Source of the DNA: Camarhynchus parvulus
Lineage: Eukaryota; Chordata; Aves; Passeriformes; Thraupidae
DNA: 64,000 nt
Reading direction: 5' to 3'
NCBI RefSeq assembly: GCF_901933205.1
Contig: NC_044585.1
Coordinates: 2,604,001 to 2,668,000, forward strand
The notes below the pieces were generated by a model. The model was not told where the DNA came from. It did not search any database and saw only the letters and a list, made by a program, of their open reading frames with translations. This document shows, piece by piece, positions 57,895-64,000 of the stretch. A program made the translations under genes and the position numbers. Every line of letters starts with the position of its first letter. The stretch's first letter is position 1.

Positions 57895-58560
57895 GCAGTC
57901 TCGGCAGCGTCCGCGTCTCTCTTTGTCCTCCCCAGCGAGCATCTCCCGGCGGGGCCAGCCCGGGAGGAGGAGGCGCCTGGGGCGCAGAGGCAGCGGGGCC
58001 GCCCGGCCGCCGGGGAGGCGGGTGCAGAGCCGGAGCCCCGCGGCGCCGGAGCCCCGGGAGCTCGGGGAGCCGGGGCGGGGCCGGCCGGGCGGGGCAGCCC
58101 GGACCCCCCGCCTTCCCCGGCGCCTCCCCCGGCCCGCAGCCCCGAGCCCGGAGCCCGGAGCCCGCCCGGTCCGGAGCGCGGCGGAGCGCGGCCATGGGCT
58201 CCCGGCTGAGCCGGCAGAGCAGCCTGGAGGAGGAGAGCGGCGAGGAGCCGTGCCCCGGCAGGCTGGAGAGCGGCCGGGGCGACTTCCACCTCTCCTCGCT
58301 GCTGCTGCACCCGCAGAAGCTGCCCGGGGTGCTGCGGAAAGCCTCGCCCGCGCCCTACGTGCGGCGGGTGGGGTGGCTGCGGGAGATCCAGGCCACCATC
58401 CGGGAGCACAAGCGGGAGCACGCCGTGCACATCCTCCGGCTGCTCAGGAAGGTACCTGCGGCGGGATGCGGGATGCGGGATGCGGGCAGGGACAAAGGGC
58501 CGTGCGGCGCCGGGGGCTGCAGGAGCCGCGGTGCAGGAGCCCCCTCCCCGGCGCTGGGTG
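57895..58560 (+). promoter_or_regulatory. LRRC75B: CpG island and promoter region of LRRC75B
   Basis: Very GC- and CpG-rich DNA covering the first coding exon and about 300 bp upstream. A GC box, GGGGCGGGGCC, lies at 58072-58082. No TATA box was seen at a suitable distance, as is usual for CpG-island promoters. Confidence 0.7.
58194..58451 (+). CDS. LRRC75B: LRRC75B exon 1
   Basis: 86 codons, start MGSRLSRQSS, an acidic stretch, then a basic helical region ending ILRLLRK. The residues before APYVRR appear longer than in the human protein as I remember it. Donor GAAG/GTACCT. Confidence 0.86.
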
Positions 58561-61500
58561 TGCAGCCCTCCCTGTGGGGCTCTTTGTGCTGCCTTTCTCC
58601 GCTCCGTGCCCCGCTCGGTGCCCTCCGTGCCAGGCGGCACCAGCCACCTCCCCGACCCCAGCTGGCCCGGCTGCCGGGGCACAGAGAGGGGCTGGAGGGA
58701 GCTGCGAGGGGCACTGTGCTGCACGCAGGAGAAGGGGGTCCGGGCTTGGGCTGTGCCCATCCACACCCCTGCATGGCAGCCCCAAGGTGTGCTCAGGATT
58801 GATGCCCCTCCAGAAAAAAGCCACTGCCGCCCCGCTGCCACCACATGCCATAATGGCCACTCAGCCAGCCTGGCTGAGATATGTCTGGGAAACCCCGAAA
58901 TGGCTTTGGAGGGCACCTCTGGGACAGTCGAGGCTGAGAGGAGAGGTAAAGGGGTCAGTGTATCAGTGGGAGCATGTTTCAGTCTGCCGCCATTCAGGAA
59001 CAGAAAAGGCAGTGTGCAGACAGTGTGGTGCCAAACTGATGCTGAGGACAGAGCCCTGCTGCTGAAACGGAGCCATCTCCTCCATCACTCACTGCTACCA
59101 TCCCTTTCCAGCCAAACTCAGCTGCCCCAAACTGCAGGCCACTCTGTGACTGGTAGCACAGGGGACAAAGCCCCCTGTAGCTTGTCCTGTTGCTCCATTA
59201 GATAACGATCATGTAACTTCATCTTGGGAATGTACATTATCTGGTGCCTTAGCACCTTTGGGTGTGAGTGCAGTGGAGCAGGGACTGGCTCACTGGATGC
59301 TTGTTCACCCACACCACCAGCTGCAGGGAGCTGCATGCACAGCCCTGCCTGCTCTGCATGTCCAGGGTTTTACAACACATCTGACACTGGTGCTCACTGC
59401 CCTGGGCTACCAGGAAGTTACACACTCACAGGTAAGAATTCACAGGACCAAAAATTACATCTCTGCTTCTCCTGCCCACTACTTTAGCATTCATTTGAAG
59501 ATTGATACCAGCACCACACTCTTGTTGTCACACATGTAGGCAGATAAACTCACAGCAAACCTCTGTGTGTGCACCAGTATGGCAGACAAGGGTTGAATAA
59601 GATTTAAGGCAGTTTTGGAGAGGCATTATTGCAAGAAGCTTGTGAAGAAAGAGAGGCAACCACTCATGGATGTGGTGATGTACCATGAACAGACTTCACT
59701 AGGGTATGCCAGAGGCCAGAACTACGGAATGCCATTTCCACCTCTCCTGGAGACTGAAGCACTGAAACCTTCCACAGACCCTGGAGGTCTCCAGAAGGTC
59801 CATCTGTGAACAGGCAGGGTTTGAGTGCTAAGGCACGGGGCCATATGGAATGGAGGGTCATTTCTAAGCTCCTTTCAGGATCAGTTAAACACCTGGCTTC
59901 CCCACATCTGCGCTTGAGAATTACTATGCCATGAACATTCACGTTTTGCCTGCTGCCTTTCCAGTTCCCCATGTTATTCCTGGTCCTCAATTCTGCCTGG
60001 CCATGTTGAAACAGTGACTGTCTGCCCATCTGCTCACAAGAGAACAGTGGGACATGCATCCTGTAATCACATCATCTGCCAAGCAAGATGGGAACCCCTC
60101 CAGCAACACCCCAAAGCCTCTGGTTCATTGAGCACTCAGAGGTTTCAGAGATGGAGAGTTTACACCACTAACACGTACCACACCTCAGGCTGGGGTCATG
60201 TAATCACCACCAGTCCTCCTCACATGTCCAGTGCCAGCTTCAGATCAGCCTTTTTTTCTACCTCACAGATTTTCCTTGCTCCACAGCTACATTCACCCCC
60301 TAGCTGGGTCCCCAGTTTGGTCCCCAGCTGTGCCCCCTTACCTTGGCAGTGTCACGCTCTCGGGAGTCACGGATTAGTGTGTCCCAGGTGAGGGTCTGTT
60401 TGTTACCTGGAAAAAGAGAGATTCCTTGTTCACTTGAGTGGACAGGGAGGATATTTACACCACACCTCATCGCTGTGCCTTGGGCCAGGGTGCAAACACC
60501 CGAGGGAAGGCAGAGAAATGGTGGGACTGGAATTACAGCCTGCTCAGGTGAGCAGAGAGCTCAGCCAGAGCAGAGGACATGGGATCCCCTGTGTGCCTCC
60601 TGCTGCTCCCAGCACACCCCCCTTGCCCAGCCCTGCAGGTGTACCCTGCTGATGGATCTGCCAGGTGGTTTTCACCTGTGGGCTGCAGACTGTTCCTAGG
60701 ATGTTCAGAGGGTGTGATAATGTAAAGCAAGCAAGGCAGGCAGAAGCAGATCCACTAACAGAGGTGTGAGATCCCAGCATTTCAGAGGACTGCATGGAGA
60801 ACAGCTGCAAACTGCAGGTGCATGTGTGCTTTGTACATGAACACTTGGACAGCCCCACTGCACATCATCTACCCCAGAAATGCCACCAGCAGGAGCCAGA
60901 TCAGCTTTCCTGCTGATCTAGGTGGGCATCACTCAGCTGAAGCCCAGGGAGACATTAGGCTTACACCAGCAGAAAGTCTGCTATAATCTGTTTTCCCTGT
61001 GCTGAAATGATGGCAAAGTGTCATTTTTAAGACAACAGCACTAAGCCAACTGAACTGGCAAGAGTTATAATGTTCTGCTGTCTGCAGCCACCTTTTAGCT
61101 GGTACAAAATTTTCCAAGAAATGAGAGGGAGAGGGAGGGAGAGAGGGAAATAAGTAAGATGAGCTGAAAAATGCCTCCGGGCTAAGAATTTATGGAATAT
61201 CAATGTGACGTGAACATTTACAGCTATATTACTTACAAAACCCTTGCAGGCAGGATTTATAATGGGAATGCAGATTCATCTTAATGGTATAGTTCCAACT
61301 GGGGGAGTTTAATTACTGCTCTGGCATCCACTGCTGCATGCCCAGCCATGCCATCCTCAGGCAGCTTTCTTCATCCGTGCACATTACACTCGGTGTGGGA
61401 GGCTCCATTTCCCTGAAGCCTTATGGTAAGGGAGACACTGGCATGATGCCTTGGTAGGCTCCTGGCCCATGTCCAGCTGTGGCTGTCTGTCCTTCAGGAC

Positions 61501-62988
61501 TGATCCACTGCTTGGGTTCCTTGCCTGCTTACAGGTGTCGTTTGTGTACGCAGAGTGACGGGGCTGTAAAGTATTTCATTTATTCTCCCTTGCTGTGTCT
61601 CTAGCCAGGGTCTCTTTGGGATTGTGCTTTCTGCTCAACCCAGCATATCCAGAGCAGGATGCAGCCCTGGCTTTGGTTGCTGCTTGGAGTTAAGATCCCA
61701 AACCTCTGCCAGCTATGGCTCTGCCCCTGTTGGTGAGGTATGTGCATACATCCAGCTTTTTCCCCCCCTCTCACTCCATTTTTTTTTTTTTAGCTCCCAG
61801 TCACTGGGTGGTGCCTGAAGCACACACTCAGTAGAGCAGTGTGAACATATGGGGCACCCATTTGCTTATTCATTTCTCCTGTCAGCTGCATACAGAATGG
61901 GGAAAAGACTTGTTTCCTCCCTTAGCTGAGCCCTCCTTATCAACTGAATCAAACCCAGCACTATCCCCACTAGAGAGTTTTTCTGTTCTACATCTCTACT
62001 CCAAGGGTATTTTTTTCTATGTGAATATATGATCTCTCTTTCCCACATTTTTTTTAAATTTTGTTTGTTTTTCACAGCTCTGTGGTACCTTCAGATTGTA
62101 ATAACTGTGTCAGGATATTAGCTCTTTGCTTTTCCCTTAGCAATAAACAGCTTAGTTCTTTCCAGTATTATCCATCTGGCCCTGGGAAGGCTTTTTGTTC
62201 CCAAAGATGCTGAGGTTTCCTCCAAAGGTGCCCCATCCCCTGGTCCACACAGATAAACTGCATGGACCACAGATGTTCCCCTAACTCACACTGTGGAAGA
62301 GGAGCTCCTCTAACTGTGCTGTAAAGCCACCTCTAAATTTACCATTGCACCCCATCCTGAGAAATTCACAGCACAGCTAAACTCACACAGGTGGGCAGGA
62401 CTTCTGCTCAGCCAGCCACCACCAGGGCATATGGCAGCATCTAAATACCTGAGAAAGGTCTGATCCTTCCAGAAAAGCTGAGATTGGAGAAGCAGCTTTA
62501 GAGCCAGCCCTCCTGCTTGGCTTCTTCAGCAGATTCACACATAGAGCTGACAAAACTGTGTTTCTCTGAAGTTAATTCTCTCCAGGCTCCAGCCAGCCTG
62601 GAAATGATAGAATTCCCACCTTCCTGTGGTAGGTGGAAATAAGGTGGACTAGCTGAAATTAGCACTGCATCTCATTCGGCTCTCTGGCTGCCTGCACTCC
62701 CCAGCACAGAAATACTGGGTCAGACACGGCTGCTTCACCTCTGCTGGATAATTTCCTGTACTGAGCATCCAGCTGGCACCACAGCAGATTTACTTTCTGG
62801 TTTCAGAACATCCCATGGATATAGCTCTGAGGAAGCCTGACTGTCTGTTTTTGTTGTAGGACCTAGGACTGGAAGGAACATTTCTCAATGAAGTGCTCTA
62901 CAAAAATGCAACTTTCCTCAACTTGGTGGATCCCATCTCCCATGACCTGCTGATGAGTCTTGCCAGAGATCTGCAGTGTCCCAAAAAG
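58194..62988 (+). CDS. LRRC75B: LRRC75B (leucine-rich repeat containing 75B), exons 1-2, 3' partial
   Basis: Two exons, 58194-58451 (86 codons) and 62860-62988 (43 codons), join in phase 0 with GT-AG sites. The ATG sits in a strong start context (GCGGCCATGG). Conserved parts are APYVRRVGWLREIQATIREH in exon 1 and FLNLVDPISHDLLMSLARDL then QCPKK in exon 2. FLNLVDPISHDLL fits LRRC75B better than its paralogue LRRC75A. The protein's role is poorly defined; the leucine-rich repeats lie in the missing C-terminal part. In human, LRRC75B is a direct neighbour of GGT1, which supports both calls. No third exon was found before 64000, so the gene continues beyond the edge. Confidence 0.87.
58452..62859 (+). 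other. LRRC75B: LRRC75B intron 1
   Basis: Holds a short GCGGGATGC tandem run just after the donor, a GGGA-rich run near 61118-61150 and a poly-T run near 61777. No exon recognised. The AT-rich stretch at about 61150-61330 could be regulatory. Confidence 0.5.
62860..62988 (+). CDS. LRRC75B: LRRC75B exon 2
   Basis: 129 nt, 43 codons, phase 0 at both ends. Encodes LGLEGTFLNEVLYKNATFLN and the LVDPISHDLL block, ending QCPKK. Acceptor TTTTTGTTGTAG, donor AAAG/GTGAAT. Confidence 0.92.
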
Positions 62989-64000
62989 GTGAATTCTCCC
63001 TCAGTTCAGTGAATGCTTTGTGGCACAGCACTGATGCAGAGAGCCCTACTGGGGCAGCTGGTGCTGCAGTCAATCCTCCAGAGGCAGGCAGAGCGTGCCC
63101 TGGGAGGGGCAGCCTGTGGATTGTGGGCCATATCTCTGTAGAAATCAGTTAAAACTACCTCAGAACATGAATGCAGCTGAAGGAGGGGATGGCTGTGTGC
63201 ACAGATATTAGGAAATCACTTTTTGTGTCCATAGTAAACTGAGTGACAGGCAGAGGTATAATCACTGGTATCACAGCGGCTCAAGGCAATTAGAGCTCAT
63301 GGGGGGCTCGTGGAGCTGCAGAGAGCAGAGATCTCTGCAGGAAAACCACCTCTCTCTTCCTGGGCCCTTTGCCATCTGTAACTACCTCAAGCCAGCATTA
63401 TTTCCCCCCATAAACTCTCAGAGTTCCCCTCAGAGAATGGTGCTGCAGGAATATATTGCCACTGGGGGTTCAGCAAGTAAATGTGTTGTGTGCACAGTAT
63501 CCCTGCAGGCTCCAGCACTTTCCTTCAGAGGATGAGGAGAGCAGAGACAGAAAGGCAGGGCTGAGAACAGACAAACATCACAGATGTCCCAGTCCCACTG
63601 CAACAACTAGCATCTATTTCTGTTACCCTTTGCCACTACAGACACTTGGATTTGCAATGTACCCATTTGCTCATTAGGTTTGGCAAGTGTCATGTTTGCT
63701 TTATAAGGAGAGGAATAGAGTGAATTTCTTTATTCAAAGAGAGATATTAAGAACACAGAGCTCAGAGCAAGCAGCAGTGCCCCAGGGAATACACTGAATG
63801 CCTGGTGTAGATTAGTGGCATTTCTAACCTTGTTCTGCCATCTCCCGAGGCTCACTGATAACAATTAACCAGTCATGTCTCAATAGACAAACCACATCTA
63901 GCCAAAGTTTAATCATCATTATTAGGCTACAGCACAGCCTGGAAAAAAAAACCCAAACAACCCTTTCCAAGAGTAATGTCTGTGTAATTCATGTAAGCAT
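62989..64000 (+). other. LRRC75B: Start of LRRC75B intron 2
   Basis: No continuation of the reading frame or recognisable third exon before the window ends. Confidence 0.5.

Noticed and set aside
57834..59065. 360-residue minus and 400-residue plus open frames over the LRRC75B island
   Set aside because: Long open frames arise by chance in GC-rich CpG islands; the real LRRC75B frame starts at 58194 and splices at 58451.

Overview
This is vertebrate nuclear DNA, most likely from a bird and probably a songbird. It has long introns with GT-AG splice sites, two CpG islands, two CR1 LINE fragments and several solo endogenous-retrovirus LTRs of types common in passerine genomes. There is no prokaryotic gene organisation, CRISPR array or operon. 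The window reads as an ordinary gene locus; the unusual features are mostly structural and concern where repeats lie relative to exons. All gene names rest on recognising protein families by eye; no search was run.

Three protein-coding genes are present. (1) GGT5, plus strand, 3737-11677: coding exons 2-12 are intact with canonical splice sites. The first exon (membrane anchor) was not found and presumably lies left of the window. (2) GGT1, minus strand, 28713 down to 17591: twelve coding exons joining to an open frame of 566 codons, close to human GGT1 (569). A CpG island at 48.29-48.80 kb with a minus-strand splice donor is the best candidate for its distal promoter and 5'UTR exon. (3) LRRC75B, plus strand: coding exon 1 (58194-58451) in a CpG island and exon 2 (62860-62988); the rest lies beyond the right edge.

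Layout: 1-3.7 kb, GGT5 intron 1 with two solo LTRs; 3.7-11.7 kb, GGT5; 11.7-17.6 kb, convergent 3' flanks and a CR1 fragment; 17.6-28.7 kb, GGT1; 28.7-48.4 kb, probable GGT1 5' intron with a CR1 fragment, an LTR and minisatellites; 48.4-57.9 kb, spacer between two divergent CpG islands with two minisatellites and an LTR; 57.9-64 kb, LRRC75B.

The two gamma-glutamyltransferases are tail-to-tail paralogues with matching intron phases. By family knowledge, GGT1 hydrolyses and transfers gamma-glutamyl groups from glutathione at the cell surface, while GGT5 favours leukotriene C4 and glutathione conjugates. The most interesting observations are: a minisatellite built from copies of the last intron-exon junction of GGT1; an LTR inserted 8 nt inside a GGT1 intron; sense LTRs carrying AATAAA inside introns of both GGT genes; and an apparent Ser-to-Ala change in the GGT5 substrate-binding Ser-Ser pair.
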